64,000 nucleotides of DNA from Streptomyces gobiensis (GCF_021216675.1 NZ_CP086120.1:5020501-5084500), one strand, 5' to 3'. Positions 17,197 through 25,845 are shown, counted from the stretch's first letter. The notes: generated from the letters alone by a model not told the origin. A program made the numbers and translations.

Positions 17197-17639
17197 GGCT
17201 GGGTAGCCGCTCCGCCGGGCCAGGTGTCCGGCGCGGCGCGGCTGATATCGGCGAGTGCGGAGTCGGGGTCCTGCTCCTGCGCCAGGTCACCGAGGGTGAC
17301 GATGCCCAGGGGGCGGCCCGCCTCAGCGACCGGCAGCCGCCGGACCGCGTGGGTCCGCATCAGATTGATGGCGACCGTGACCTCGTCGTCGGGCGAGACG
17401 GTGATCGGTTTCGGGGTGCAGACGGACTGGCAGCTCACGGTCAGCGGGTCCACACCGTCGGCGACCGCACGCATCACGATATCCCGGTCGGTGAGCACAC
17501 CGATCAACTGGCCTTCCTTGGCGACCAGCACATCCCCGATGTCCTGTACGCGCATGAGCTGCGCCGCCTCCACCAGTGAGGCGTCGGGGCGTACGGAGGT
17601 GACGGTCGGGGTCATGACTTCCCGTACGAACTGTGCCAT
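17193..17639 (-). CDS. CBS-domain pair protein
   Basis: The 148-residue protein contains two CBS motifs: MAQFVREVMTPTVTSV then IGDVLVAKEGQLIGVLTDRD, and AVRRLPVAEAGRPLGIVTLGD. It probably senses adenylates and modulates a partner, as is general for stand-alone CBS pairs. The start at 17639 is supported by GAAAGG upstream. It lies 59 bp downstream of the Vms1-like gene and overlaps the PAP2/DAGK gene by 4 bp, so one operon is likely. It is paralogous in layout to the CBS gene at 12889-13311. Confidence 0.88.
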   Translation of the reverse strand: MAQFVREVMTPTVTSVRPDASLVEAAQLMRVQDIGDVLVAKEGQLIGVLTDRDIVMRAVADGVDPLTVSCQSVCTPKPITVSPDDEVTVAINLMRTHAVRRLPVAEAGRPLGIVTLGDLAQEQDPDSALADISRAAPDTWPGGAATQP

Positions 17640-17698
17640 GACTGCTTGCCTTTCGTGGAACGGGATCCGTGGCTGAGCCGACGCCGTGGCGCTGGCTG

Positions 17699-18874
17699 TC
17701 ACCAGCGGATCGACTCGTGTGGACGTGCCCCGCCACCGGGCGGCGCGCCGCCCTCGTACGGCCAGCGCAGCAGCGCACCCAGACCGCCGACCGGCAGCCC
17801 AGTGGGCAGCTCCGGCTCCTCGGCGTGCGGTCGTACGGAGATCACTTCGGCCCCCGTGGTGGCCGCCGAGCGCAGCAGCGCGTCATCGGCGCGGGCCGAG
17901 ACCGGGTGCAGCTCGCCCAGATAGTGGGCCTCGGTGCGGCGCACCGCGATCTGGTCGGGTTCGTCGCCGACCCATACCTCGCGGTACAGATCGGGGCCGT
18001 CGGGCCGTACGAGAAGAGCGGCGATGCGGTGCTCCCGGGCCGCGCCGACCAGTGCGGGCACGCCTTCGACGGCGTCGACCTGGCCCTCCTCGGTGGGCAC
18101 CCGGCCCGCCAGGAAGCGGTCCATCACCTGGGCGGTGTTCCGATGGATATGGGCGGCGCGGGCCGCCTCCACCTCGTCGTCCAGCCGCCCCGAGCGCTCG
18201 GCCTCCACCACCGCGTCACGCGTTTCGGGCGGCAGATTGTCCCGTACGGTCAGGCACTGGCGGTGCTCACCGGTGAGGACGACCAGGGTGGCGCCGGTCT
18301 CCTTCTGGCAGGCCAGCAGCGCCTCCGCGATGACCGCCGCGTTACGGTCCCAGGTGTTCTCGACCGCGTTCTGGAAGCGCCGTTCGGACCAGTCGGTGGT
18401 CGGGGTCCGATGGACCGGCCAGTCGTCCCCATCGACCCGGCCCGCGCTGTGGGTACCGAGCGGGCCACGTATCTCGAAGTCCGCACCGGTGCGATCGATA
18501 TGGGCGATCAGGCAGCTGGGCTCGGCTTCGCCGAAGTCCAGCAGCGGACCGGTGTGCGGCAGCGGCGCCCAGCAGGTGTACGGCCCGCCGCCGGGCGGCG
18601 GAGTCGTCAGCGCCGGGTCGAGCACCACCTCGCCATGAGTGGCGAACACCGCCCGCCCCGGCGGCTGCGAGGTACGCGGCAACGCGCTCAGCGTGTCGTA
18701 CACGGCCCGGCAGGTGGGTTCGTCAGCGCCCTGCTGCGCCAGCCGGTCACAGGCCGCGCGGGCGCTCAGCTCCTGCTGGGCAGGCGCGTCCTCGGAAGTG
18801 GTCGTAGTGTCGAAGTAGACCGAAGCCCAGGGGCCGGGCCGGTCATAGAGCGGGTTGAGGAATCCGAGCTCCAT
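17699..18874 (-). CDS. Rv2629/Vms1-Ankzf1-like (baeRF-type) protein
   Basis: The 391-residue protein starts with ELGFLNPLYDRPGPWASVYF and contains a release-factor-like middle domain (GATLVVLTGEHRQCLTV) and a C-terminal eL30-like segment (ADDALLRSAATTGAEVISV). This is the arrangement of the actinobacterial Rv2629 family, which is related to Vms1/Ankzf1 peptidyl-tRNA hydrolases and baeRF domains. In mycobacteria the homologue is linked to dormancy and stress; here ribosome rescue or hibernation is inference. The ATG at 18874 has AAGGAGGG upstream. A GTGT-N15-GGGTAC promoter-like site lies 30-53 bp ahead, and CBS and PAP2/DAGK genes follow. Confidence 0.85.
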   Translation of the reverse strand: MELGFLNPLYDRPGPWASVYFDTTTTSEDAPAQQELSARAACDRLAQQGADEPTCRAVYDTLSALPRTSQPPGRAVFATHGEVVLDPALTTPPPGGGPYTCWAPLPHTGPLLDFGEAEPSCLIAHIDRTGADFEIRGPLGTHSAGRVDGDDWPVHRTPTTDWSERRFQNAVENTWDRNAAVIAEALLACQKETGATLVVLTGEHRQCLTVRDNLPPETRDAVVEAERSGRLDDEVEAARAAHIHRNTAQVMDRFLAGRVPTEEGQVDAVEGVPALVGAAREHRIAALLVRPDGPDLYREVWVGDEPDQIAVRRTEAHYLGELHPVSARADDALLRSAATTGAEVISVRPHAEEPELPTGLPVGGLGALLRWPYEGGAPPGGGARPHESIRW

Positions 18875-18902
18875 GGCTCCCTCCTTGGATCGCCGCATCC
18901 GG

Positions 18903-18927
18903 GTACCCGGGTAGGCGCAGGTGACAC
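18903..18927 (-). promoter_or_regulatory. SigB-type promoter candidate for the Vms1-like operon
   Basis: On the minus strand GTGT (18924-18927) is followed after exactly 15 nt by GGGTAC (18903-18908). This fits GNNT-N14..16-GGGTAY, the form used by Streptomyces SigB-type sigma factors. The predicted transcript start is about 20 nt before the ATG. The -10 element is part of the palindrome GGGTACCC. Confidence 0.6.
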
Positions 18928-18946
18928 GGAAGGAGGGCACCGGAAC

Positions 18947-19171
18947 ATGAGCGGAATCGATCCGGTGCGGCTGACTGAGGCACAGCTCCTCAAGGAGCTG
19001 GAGACCATCCACCGCACCCGGCACGACACACTGCTGCATGGCTCGGCGGACGCCTTGGCCACCCACAACGTCCGCATGGCGGAGCTGGAGGGCGAATATC
19101 TGCGCCGCCACCCACGGCGCCCGGTCGCAGCCGGGCGCACCAGGGAAGGGGCCCGGGCCCGGGAGTGCTGA
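18947..19171 (+). CDS. DUF6158-family small protein
   Basis: The 74-residue polar protein reads MSGIDPVRLTEAQLLKELE, then IHRTRHDTLLHGSADALATH, and ends with an Arg-rich tail (RRHPRRPVAAGRTREGARAR). I recognise it as the actinobacterial DUF6158 family, whose function is unknown. AAGGAGG precedes the ATG. It is divergent from the Vms1-like gene, sharing a 72-bp region that contains GGGTACCC, and it is followed by a very strong hairpin. The surrounding stress-type genes suggest stress-induced expression (inference). Confidence 0.8.
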   Translation: MSGIDPVRLTEAQLLKELETIHRTRHDTLLHGSADALATHNVRMAELEGEYLRRHPRRPVAAGRTREGARAREC

Positions 19172-19258
19172 ACTGCCGCTGAACCGGGTGTGTTTGCCGT
19201 CCGCGGGGCGGGGCACTCGGGAGGTGGTCGAGCGGCGGCCCCCGGTGGGGAACACAGC

Positions 19259-19295
19259 GGCTTTAGGCGCGGGATCAGGGCCCGCGCCTAAAGCC
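19259..19295 (+). terminator. strong hairpin terminator after DUF6158 gene
   Basis: GGCTTTAGGCGCGGG (19259-19273) pairs perfectly over 15 bp with CCCGCGCCTAAAGCC (19281-19295), with a 7-nt loop. Confidence 0.85.
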
Positions 19296-19326
19296 CTGTC
19301 CGTGTCCGGGCAGGGGTGAGTGGTGT

Positions 19327-19351
19327 GAGTAGCCCGCCAGCGCTCGGGTAC
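19327..19351 (+). promoter_or_regulatory. SigB-type promoter candidate before holin-X-like gene
   Basis: GAGT (19327-19330), 15 nt spacer, GGGTAC (19346-19351) matches GNNT-N15-GGGTAY. The expected transcript start (about 19358) is only a few bases before the ATG at 19361, which has no ribosome site. A leaderless mRNA is therefore plausible. Confidence 0.5.
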
Positions 19352-19360
19352 CCGGCGCGC

Positions 19361-19840
19361 ATGACCGATAAGAGGATGTATCCCAAGCCCGGTGAGGGAC
19401 CCGGTCCGGTACGGGCCGAGGATGTCTCTGAGCCGGTGGCGAGGCTCATCCGGGAGGAAATCCGGGTCGCCACCGATGAGCTGCGCACCGAGCTGCGCGA
19501 GCATGCCCGCCGCCGTGAGGTGCGGCTGCGCAGCGCCGCCGCCGTGCTGGGCCTGTTCGCCGGTGCGACGCTGACCGCGGCCCTGGTGCTGCTGCTCGAT
19601 CTGGTGATGGTGGCCTGGGTGGCGGCTCTTGTGGTCGGCCTGCTGCTGGCGGTGCTGGCCTGGGCGCTGCGTACCGCCACCCGGGAACGGCCGCGCCATA
19701 TGGACGCACCGGGCGGCGCACAGGACGCGGTCGTCGTACCCGGCACACCGCCGGGCGGGCCCGTACCGCCGCAGCCCCCGACCGCCAAGCCCCCGCCCCC
19801 GGAGGAGGCGGAGCGCCCCGAGGAGCCCGGTCAGCGCTAG
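19361..19840 (+). CDS. phage-holin-family (Actinobacterial holin-X-like) membrane protein
   Basis: The 159-residue protein has an amphipathic N-terminal helix (VARLIREEIRVATDELRTELREHA), shown here as VARLIREEIRVATDEL. Two adjacent transmembrane helices follow (AAAVLGLFAGATLTAALVLL and VAWVAALVVGLLLAVLAWAL), then a Pro/Glu-rich cytoplasmic tail. This is the pattern of chromosomal holin superfamily III proteins, which are usually membrane-associated proteins of unknown role and not prophage lysis genes. The start is uncertain: ATG at 19361 or 19376. No phage genes are nearby. Confidence 0.72.
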   Translation: MTDKRMYPKPGEGPGPVRAEDVSEPVARLIREEIRVATDELRTELREHARRREVRLRSAAAVLGLFAGATLTAALVLLLDLVMVAWVAALVVGLLLAVLAWALRTATRERPRHMDAPGGAQDAVVVPGTPPGGPVPPQPPTAKPPPPEEAERPEEPGQR

Positions 19841-19861
19841 CTCATGCCCGGCCCAAAGCTC

Positions 19862-21973
19862 TTAGCACAGCAGCCGGGGCCTGCCCCGGTGCCGGTGCGC
19901 CGCCACGGCCTCGACGAAGGCGTGGACGAAGTCCACACTCGCCAGACCGTCCGCCGTATCCGTCACCACCCCACGGTCGCTGACCGTGCCCGCGCCATCG
20001 CCCGCGATGTGCAGTCCACGCGGTTCCAGCGTGGCCAGCGCTCCGACGCCGGACCCCAGCGCGCCGATCGCCTTGCCGTGCCGGTAGGCGTCGCGTACGA
20101 AACGGATCACCGCGTCATCGCCCGCCAGCTCCCGCGCGTTGGCCGGCCCTCCGCCGGGCAGCAGCACCGCGTCGTAGAGCACCGAGGCGACCGTGGGAAG
20201 AGCCCGGTCCACCGGGTGCTCCTGACCGTCCGAGCCGGACACCGTGCCGTCGTGCGGGGCGAGCGCCTCGACGACCGCGCCGCGTTCGCTCAGGGCCTCC
20301 CGCATCTCCCGGACCTGGACGGCGTCGACCCCGGCGGTGACGAGCACCGCGATCTGCCGGGTGCGGATGGATCCGTCACCGCGCAGCGACTCCTGGCTGA
20401 GCGCCGGTGAGCAGAGCTTGTGGTGCTGGACTGCGGGCTGCTCCGGCCGGGCGACCCCGATGCCCTCGGCGACGGATCCGGCCAGCCCCTCATCGACGTT
20501 CGACAGCTCCTGCACCGTGCGCTCCCGGATACTGACCGAGCCGACCTTGCCCAGTTCGAAGCGGAACGCCTGGACGATGTGCTCCTTCTCCCAGTCGCTC
20601 ATGCTGTTCCAGAAGAGCGTGGCCTGGCTGTAGTGGTCCTGGAAGCTGGAGCTGCGCCGCCGGATCTTCGCGCCGTCGATGTGTTCCGCGTGGTGTCGGA
20701 AGACGCCGCCGTCACCGCCGCCGGCCCCGCCGATCACCGGGCAGCCACCGCCGAGTGAATTGGGCGAGTAGCTGGTGCCCGAGTGAATGGCGGACTGGTG
20801 ATAGCCGTCGCGCTGGTTGGTCCGGACCGGCGCGACCGGCCGGTTGACCGGCAGCTGGGAGAAGTTGGGGCCGCCGAGCCGGATCAGCTGGGTGTCCAGA
20901 TAGGAGAAGAGCCGCGCCTGGAGCAGCGGATCATTGGTGAAGTCGATGCCGGGCACCACATTCCCCAGATGGAAGGCGACCTGCTCGGTCTCGGCGAAGA
21001 AATTCTCCGGATTGCGGTCGAGAACGAGCCGGCCCAGGGGCTGCACCGGCACCTGCTCCTCTGGGATGATCTTCGTCGGGTCGAGGAGATCGAAGTCAAA
21101 GGCGAACTCGTCCCACTCCGGCACGAGTTGCACACCCAGCTCGTACTCCGCGTACTCACCCGCCTCAATGGACTGCCACAGATCGCGCCGGTTGAAGTCC
21201 GGATCACGGCCCTGGCACTCCTGCGCCTCGTCCCAGACCAGCGAGTGCACCCCGAGCTTCGGCTTCCAGTGGAACTTCACGAAGGTGCTCTCACCCCGCG
21301 CGTTGACGAAGCGGAAGGTGTGCACACCGAAGCCCTGCATCATCCGGTAGCTGCGCGGGATGGCCCGGTCCGACATCAGCCACATCATCATGTGCAGTGT
21401 CTCGGGCTGCAGCGAGACAAAGTCCCACAGGGTGTCGTGGGCGGAGGCCCCGGTCGGGATCTCATTGTGGGGCTCGGGCTTGAGCGCGTGCACGAAGTCG
21501 GGGAACTTGATGCCGTCCTGGATGAAGAAGACCGGCATATTGTTCCCCACCAGGTCGAAGTTTCCCTCCGAGGTGTAGAACTTGGTGGCGAAGCCTCTCA
21601 CGTCCCGCACCGTGTCAGCCGAGCCGCGCGGCCCCTGCACGGTGGAGAAGCGCACAAAGACCGGCGTACGGACCGAGGGATCCTGCAGGAACGCCGCCCG
21701 GGTGAAGGCCCCGCAGCTCGCATACGGCTCGAAGTACCCATAGGCGCCCGCCCCTCTGGCGTGCACCACCCGTTCCGGGATGCGCTCATGGTCGAAGTGG
21801 GTGAGCTTTTCGCGGAAGTGAAAGTCCTCCATCAGCGTCGGGCCGCGCTCTCCCGCGCTGAGCGCGTCATCGGTGTGGTCGACCACTACCCCCTGGTCAG
21901 TGGTGAGCGGTCCCTCCCTCGGATCATCGGCGTGGTGCTCGGCGCGCTGCCGCTGCTTGCGGTCCTCGGACAT
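19862..21973 (-). CDS. katE: large-subunit catalase (KatE type) with C-terminal DJ-1/PfpI domain
   Basis: The 703-residue protein is a clade-2 catalase. Catalytic His lies in ERVVHARGAGAYGYFEPY; the distal Asn region is FDLVGNNMPVFFIQD; the proximal haem tyrosine is in RLFSYLDTQLIRLGGPNF. After about residue 545 a DJ-1/PfpI-like domain follows (IAVLVTAGVDAVQVREMRE through YDAVLLPGGGPANARELAGD), typical of HPII-type tetramers. The role is hydrogen peroxide disproportionation. The ATG at 21973 has GGGAGGAG upstream. It is located among probable general-stress genes, but I found no SigB-type promoter immediately upstream. Confidence 0.95.
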   Translation of the reverse strand: MSEDRKQRQRAEHHADDPREGPLTTDQGVVVDHTDDALSAGERGPTLMEDFHFREKLTHFDHERIPERVVHARGAGAYGYFEPYASCGAFTRAAFLQDPSVRTPVFVRFSTVQGPRGSADTVRDVRGFATKFYTSEGNFDLVGNNMPVFFIQDGIKFPDFVHALKPEPHNEIPTGASAHDTLWDFVSLQPETLHMMMWLMSDRAIPRSYRMMQGFGVHTFRFVNARGESTFVKFHWKPKLGVHSLVWDEAQECQGRDPDFNRRDLWQSIEAGEYAEYELGVQLVPEWDEFAFDFDLLDPTKIIPEEQVPVQPLGRLVLDRNPENFFAETEQVAFHLGNVVPGIDFTNDPLLQARLFSYLDTQLIRLGGPNFSQLPVNRPVAPVRTNQRDGYHQSAIHSGTSYSPNSLGGGCPVIGGAGGGDGGVFRHHAEHIDGAKIRRRSSSFQDHYSQATLFWNSMSDWEKEHIVQAFRFELGKVGSVSIRERTVQELSNVDEGLAGSVAEGIGVARPEQPAVQHHKLCSPALSQESLRGDGSIRTRQIAVLVTAGVDAVQVREMREALSERGAVVEALAPHDGTVSGSDGQEHPVDRALPTVASVLYDAVLLPGGGPANARELAGDDAVIRFVRDAYRHGKAIGALGSGVGALATLEPRGLHIAGDGAGTVSDRGVVTDTADGLASVDFVHAFVEAVAAHRHRGRPRLLC

Positions 21974-22219
21974 GGGGTGCTCCTCCCGCTCGGTTGACGC
22001 CGGGCGAGTTGCCTCGTCAGCGCCATCCGAAACCGGTCGGAGTTCACCCCTCGTCCTGCTCCTCGCCGCGCCGCCGGGCGTCGGCGCGCTCACGACCGAG
22101 AAGTTGACACACAGCACGGAGGACCCCGGGCACAAACCAGGACGGCAGGAGCCCGTACATCAGATAGCGGGTTGTCGGCGCCTCGGTGTCATGCGCCCGG
22201 TGCCGGGCCAGCGGTCCTC

Positions 22220-23719
22220 TCACCGGCGCGCCACCACCCGCAGGGTGCGCAGCGTCTGGTCCGCGGTGTCCGGCACATACATACCGGCCTGGACGCCCGA
22301 CGTCAGATAATCCACCGTCTCCCGGCTGATGCGTTCGCCCGGTACGAGCACCGGCAACCCCGGCGGACAGGGACTGGCCGTCTCCGCGGCGATGCGGCCG
22401 ACCGCGTCCTCGGCGGGTACCTGCTCGGCCGGCCCGAAGTAGGCGTCGCGGGGCAGCATCACCTGCTCCTGCTCCAGACCGGCGGGCGAGGGCAGGCGCA
22501 CCTCCGCCGGGGGCGGCAGCGAGCCGCGCTGCTTGACCAGCTCGATCAGGGCGTCGGTGAGGTCGAGGACCGACTCCTGGCTGTCGGCGTGGGTGAGCTG
22601 GATGACGATACGGCGGTGGTCGGCCAGCGCGACATCGATCTGGCGGTGCGCACGCAGCCAGTCCGCCACCGCGTAGCCGCTGGTGCCAAGCCCCGGGACA
22701 TCGATGACGGTGACCAGCGGATCGCGGTCATACGCCCGGCCCGGCCCGGTGAGCTCCTCCGCGAGCGGGGTCAGCCCGGCGAGCTTGCCGACGGCCTCGC
22801 GCAGCCCATCGGCCAGCGACAGGGCGTCGTCCAGCAGTTCGCGGCCCCGCTCGGCCATCTGCCGCCGCCAGCCGTCGATCGCGGCGTAGATGAGTACCGA
22901 GGGGCTGGCGGTCTCCAGCAGCTCCTCCCGCATGCGCAGCACCGACGGATCCACCAGCTGTCCCCGCAGATGGAAGACCGAGGCTTGCTCCAGACCGGCG
23001 CCCATCTTGTGCACGCTGGTCACACCGACATCGGCGCCCGCCTCCATGGCTCCGTCGGGCAGCCGGGGGTGGAACGGCAGATGGGCGCCCCAGGCCTCGT
23101 CCACGATCAGCGGGCGGCCCTGCTGATGGCAGACCTCCGCGATGCCCCGGGTATCGGCGCAGGTCCCGTACGCCGTGGGGGAGATCAGCACCATCCCCTT
23201 GGCGTCGGGGTGGCGGGCGAAGGCTTCGGCGACCTCCTGCGGGCCCGGCGGATGGGAGAAGTGGTAGCCGGCGTCCCAGTGCGGCCGTACCCACACCGGC
23301 TCAATGCCGGCCAGTACCAGACCGGAGACCACGGACTTGTGGGCGTTACGGGCCACCAGCAGCTCGTCGTACGGGCCCGCCACCGAGAGCATGGCCGACT
23401 TGACCGCCAGCGAACTGCCGCAGGTCGAGAAGAAGGCGTGCTCGGCCCCGACCGCGTCCGCCATCAGTGCCTGGGCGTCGGCGAGAATCCTGCCGGACAT
23501 CCGGCGGTCGTCCAGGCCGCTCAGCGACGGCAGATCGGCCGCGAAGACGTCCTGCCCGAGGGTGGCGATGACCCGGGGATCGGCGCCGGCTCCCTGCTTG
23601 TGCCCCGGCGGGGTGAAGGAGCGGTGTCGCACGCCGCGCCGGTGCTCGGTGAGCGCGTCCAGGACCGGTGCGATGGAGTGGTCCCGGGTGCGGTTGTCCC
23701 GGGCGGTCACTGACATCAC
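22220..23719 (-). CDS. Orn/Lys/Arg decarboxylase-family PLP enzyme
   Basis: The 499-residue protein has the major domain of group III basic amino-acid decarboxylases: PGHKQGAGADPRV, the substrate/PLP region STCGSSLAVKSAML, PLIVDEAWGAHLPFH, and the Schiff-base lysine in SVHKMGAG (around residue 230). The short C-terminal domain is present. It would decarboxylate lysine, ornithine or arginine to a polyamine; which one is not decidable by eye. The start is the Met pair at 23714-23719. It is followed downstream by the catalase gene (same strand, 247 bp away) and preceded by the LLM gene (50 bp upstream), so cotranscription with the latter is possible. Confidence 0.88.
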   Translation of the reverse strand: MMSVTARDNRTRDHSIAPVLDALTEHRRGVRHRSFTPPGHKQGAGADPRVIATLGQDVFAADLPSLSGLDDRRMSGRILADAQALMADAVGAEHAFFSTCGSSLAVKSAMLSVAGPYDELLVARNAHKSVVSGLVLAGIEPVWVRPHWDAGYHFSHPPGPQEVAEAFARHPDAKGMVLISPTAYGTCADTRGIAEVCHQQGRPLIVDEAWGAHLPFHPRLPDGAMEAGADVGVTSVHKMGAGLEQASVFHLRGQLVDPSVLRMREELLETASPSVLIYAAIDGWRRQMAERGRELLDDALSLADGLREAVGKLAGLTPLAEELTGPGRAYDRDPLVTVIDVPGLGTSGYAVADWLRAHRQIDVALADHRRIVIQLTHADSQESVLDLTDALIELVKQRGSLPPPAEVRLPSPAGLEQEQVMLPRDAYFGPAEQVPAEDAVGRIAAETASPCPPGLPVLVPGERISRETVDYLTSGVQAGMYVPDTADQTLRTLRVVARR

Positions 23720-23768
23720 TGCTCACCCCCGCTTCCGACGGCGTTCACACCCATGTCGATCGCCTCTC

Positions 23769-24740
23769 TCAACGAGCCAGCCGTGGCAGGACCTTGGTGC
23801 GGTAGAAGTCGAAGAAGCCGCGCATATCCGGGCCGATCTGGTTGATGAGGACCACATCGAATCCGGCGTCCACGTAGGCGCGCGCGCTGCGGATGTGCTC
23901 CTCCTCGTCATCGCCGCACGGGATGGGGGAGTCGGCCACCTGCTGCTCGGTCACCAGCTGGGCCGCCTGCTCGAAGTGGCGGGGTGTGGGCAGCAGCTGC
24001 CCCAGCTCGCCGGGGAGGAACATGTTCGGCCAGCGCTGGTGTACGGCGCGTACCGCCGCGTCACGGTCCGTGTCGTAGCAGACCTTCATCCCGCCGTGTG
24101 CGGACGCCTGGCCCTGCTGTCGTCCGCCGCCGCTGTGCCGGAAGCGGTCCACGGCCTCCCGGTCGGGCGACATGGTGATGAAGCCGTCACCGATCCGTGC
24201 GGCCAGCTCGGTCGCGGCCGGACCGGCACCCGCCACATCGATCGGCACCGGTTCATCGGGGACGTCATAGAGCCGGGCGTTCTCGACGGTGTAGTGCCGC
24301 CCTTGGTGGCTGACCTCGTCTCCGGTCATCAGCCGCCGGATGATCTCGACCGCCTCCTCGAGCATCTCGTGCCGTACGGCCGTGCGCGGCCAGGCGTCAC
24401 CGAAGATGTGCTCGTTCAGTGCCTCGCCGCTGCCGACACCCAGCCGGAAGCGGCCGCCCAGCAGGATGCCGCTGGTCGCGGCGGCCTGTGCGATGACCGC
24501 GGGGTGAATACGGACGGTCGGGCAGGTCACCGCGGTCTCCACGTGAAGAGTGGTCGCCCGGGACAGGGCGCCGATGACAGACCATACGAAGGGGCTGTGT
24601 CCCTGGACATCGTTCCACGGGTGATAGTGGTCGGAGATCCACAGCGAGGTGAAACCAGCCTGCTCCGCCATCTGTGCCTGCTCGACGAGGGCGTTCGGCC
24701 CATAGTCCTCGCTGGCCAGGAAGTAGCCGTACTCGGTCAT
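23769..24740 (-). CDS. F420-dependent LLM-class oxidoreductase
   Basis: The 323-residue luciferase-like monooxygenase-fold protein reads MTEYGYFLASEDYGPNALVE, then FTSLWISDHYHPWNDVQGHS, and LGVGSGEALNEHIFGDAWP. These are the hallmarks of the TIGR03557-type F420-dependent oxidoreductases related to F420-glucose-6-phosphate dehydrogenase. It would use the deazaflavin F420 in the cytoplasm; the substrate is unknown. The ATG at 24740 has GGAGG upstream. A much longer open frame exists 5' of this, but it crosses the sigma-factor promoter region and lacks family similarity. It is divergent from the SigB-family gene. Confidence 0.88.
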   Translation of the reverse strand: MTEYGYFLASEDYGPNALVEQAQMAEQAGFTSLWISDHYHPWNDVQGHSPFVWSVIGALSRATTLHVETAVTCPTVRIHPAVIAQAAATSGILLGGRFRLGVGSGEALNEHIFGDAWPRTAVRHEMLEEAVEIIRRLMTGDEVSHQGRHYTVENARLYDVPDEPVPIDVAGAGPAATELAARIGDGFITMSPDREAVDRFRHSGGGRQQGQASAHGGMKVCYDTDRDAAVRAVHQRWPNMFLPGELGQLLPTPRHFEQAAQLVTEQQVADSPIPCGDDEEEHIRSARAYVDAGFDVVLINQIGPDMRGFFDFYRTKVLPRLAR

Positions 24741-24808
24741 GACGACAGACCTCCACTGCGCCGGTACCGGAGGCCCTCGGGTATCCGGCCGGTCCACACG
24801 GAAACCTT

Positions 24809-24833
24809 GTTTTAGCCGGGGGGCGTGGGGTAC
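24809..24833 (+). promoter_or_regulatory. SigB-type promoter for the sigma-factor gene
   Basis: GTTT (24809-24812), 15-nt spacer, GGGTAC (24828-24833) is an almost ideal SigB/F-type promoter, 143 bp upstream of the ATG of a SigB-family sigma gene. Autoregulation is therefore likely. Confidence 0.75.
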
Positions 24834-24975
24834 ACGATGTTCGTGCTTTGGACCGAAGGCACATTCCGCGGGAGCGGTGTCACGGCCGCCCCCGGGCTGA
24901 GCCTCGGTCCGGCCTGTGCCTGATCTCGCGGTGATCATCGCAGTGCAGTCGACCTCCTTAGGAGAGACGACAGCC

Positions 24976-25836
24976 ATGACGACCGTACAAGCACGCGCCA
25001 AGCACGCACGTCACTCACATGACGACGCCCCTGACACCACGGCCCAGTTCGAGCGCATCGCGGCGCTGCCGGACGGGCCGGAACGTGAGGCACTGTGTCA
25101 GGAGGTCGTGAGGGCTTGGATGCCGATGGCGCAGCGGCTCGCCCGGCATTTCCGAAACCGGGGGGAGTCGATCGAGGACCTTGAGCAGGTGGCCGCCCTG
25201 GGCCTGGTGAAGGCCGTCCGCCGCTATGAACCAGGGCGCGGCAGCGCCTTCGAGAGTTTCGCCGTACCCACGATCGTCGGCGAGGTGAAGCGGCACTTCC
25301 GTGACCATATGTGGGGCCTGCATGTGCCCCGGAGAGTGCAGGAACTGCGTAACCGAGTGCGCACCGCCCACCGGCGGGTCAGCACCCGGCTCGATGGCCG
25401 CACCCCAAGCGTTCAACAGCTCGCTGAGATCAGCGGCCTTACCGAGGAAGAGGTACGTACCGGCGCGGAGGCGCTGGACAGCTACAGCACGCTGTCCCTG
25501 GACGCCGAGCTGCCCGGCTCCGATGACGGCTACTCGCTGATGGACGCGCTGGGCACCGCGGAGCCCGGCTATGACCTGGTGGTGGACCGGGAGTCGGTCA
25601 AGCCGCGGCTCGCCGGTCTCCCGGAACGCGAACGCAAGATCCTCTATCTCCGCTATTTCTGCGATATGACGCAGAGCAACATAGCCGAGCAGCTGGGCAT
25701 CTCCCAGATGCATGTATCCCGGCTGCTCAGCCGTACGTGCGAACGGCTGCACAACGAGATCGAGGCCGACCGGCAGTGTGCCCGCACCGAGGCACCGTCA
25801 CCCCGACCCCGGCGGTGCAACTCGCAGTCGGCGTAG
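24976..25836 (+). CDS. SigB/SigF/SigG-family RNA polymerase sigma factor
   Basis: The 286-residue group 3 sigma factor has region 2 (MAQRLARHFRNRGESIEDLE, then VAALGLVKAVRRYEPGRG), the region 3 start (FAVPTIVGEVKRHFRDHMW, VPRRVQELRN), and a region 4 helix-turn-helix (LPERERKILYLRYFCDMTQ then IAEQLGISQMHVSRLLSRT). The start at 24976 is chosen for GGAGAG upstream. The 25 C-terminal residues are Arg/Pro/Ser-rich and encoded by sequence grading into a tandem repeat. No anti-sigma or anti-anti-sigma gene is adjacent, which differs from classic rsb loci. The upstream site suggests SigB-type autoregulation. Confidence 0.92.
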   Translation: MTTVQARAKHARHSHDDAPDTTAQFERIAALPDGPEREALCQEVVRAWMPMAQRLARHFRNRGESIEDLEQVAALGLVKAVRRYEPGRGSAFESFAVPTIVGEVKRHFRDHMWGLHVPRRVQELRNRVRTAHRRVSTRLDGRTPSVQQLAEISGLTEEEVRTGAEALDSYSTLSLDAELPGSDDGYSLMDALGTAEPGYDLVVDRESVKPRLAGLPERERKILYLRYFCDMTQSNIAEQLGISQMHVSRLLSRTCERLHNEIEADRQCARTEAPSPRPRRCNSQSA

Positions 25837-25845
25837 GTCGCGGTC

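Noticed and set aside
18882..18906. A second SigB-type promoter on the plus strand using the same GGGTACCC palindrome for the DUF6158 gene
   Set aside because: No GNNT element lies 14-16 nt upstream of the plus-strand GGGTAC, so I could not support it.
19361..19840. Prophage lysis gene (holin)
   Set aside because: No other phage genes are near; chromosomal holin-X-like proteins are common in Streptomyces and the promoter is stress-like.
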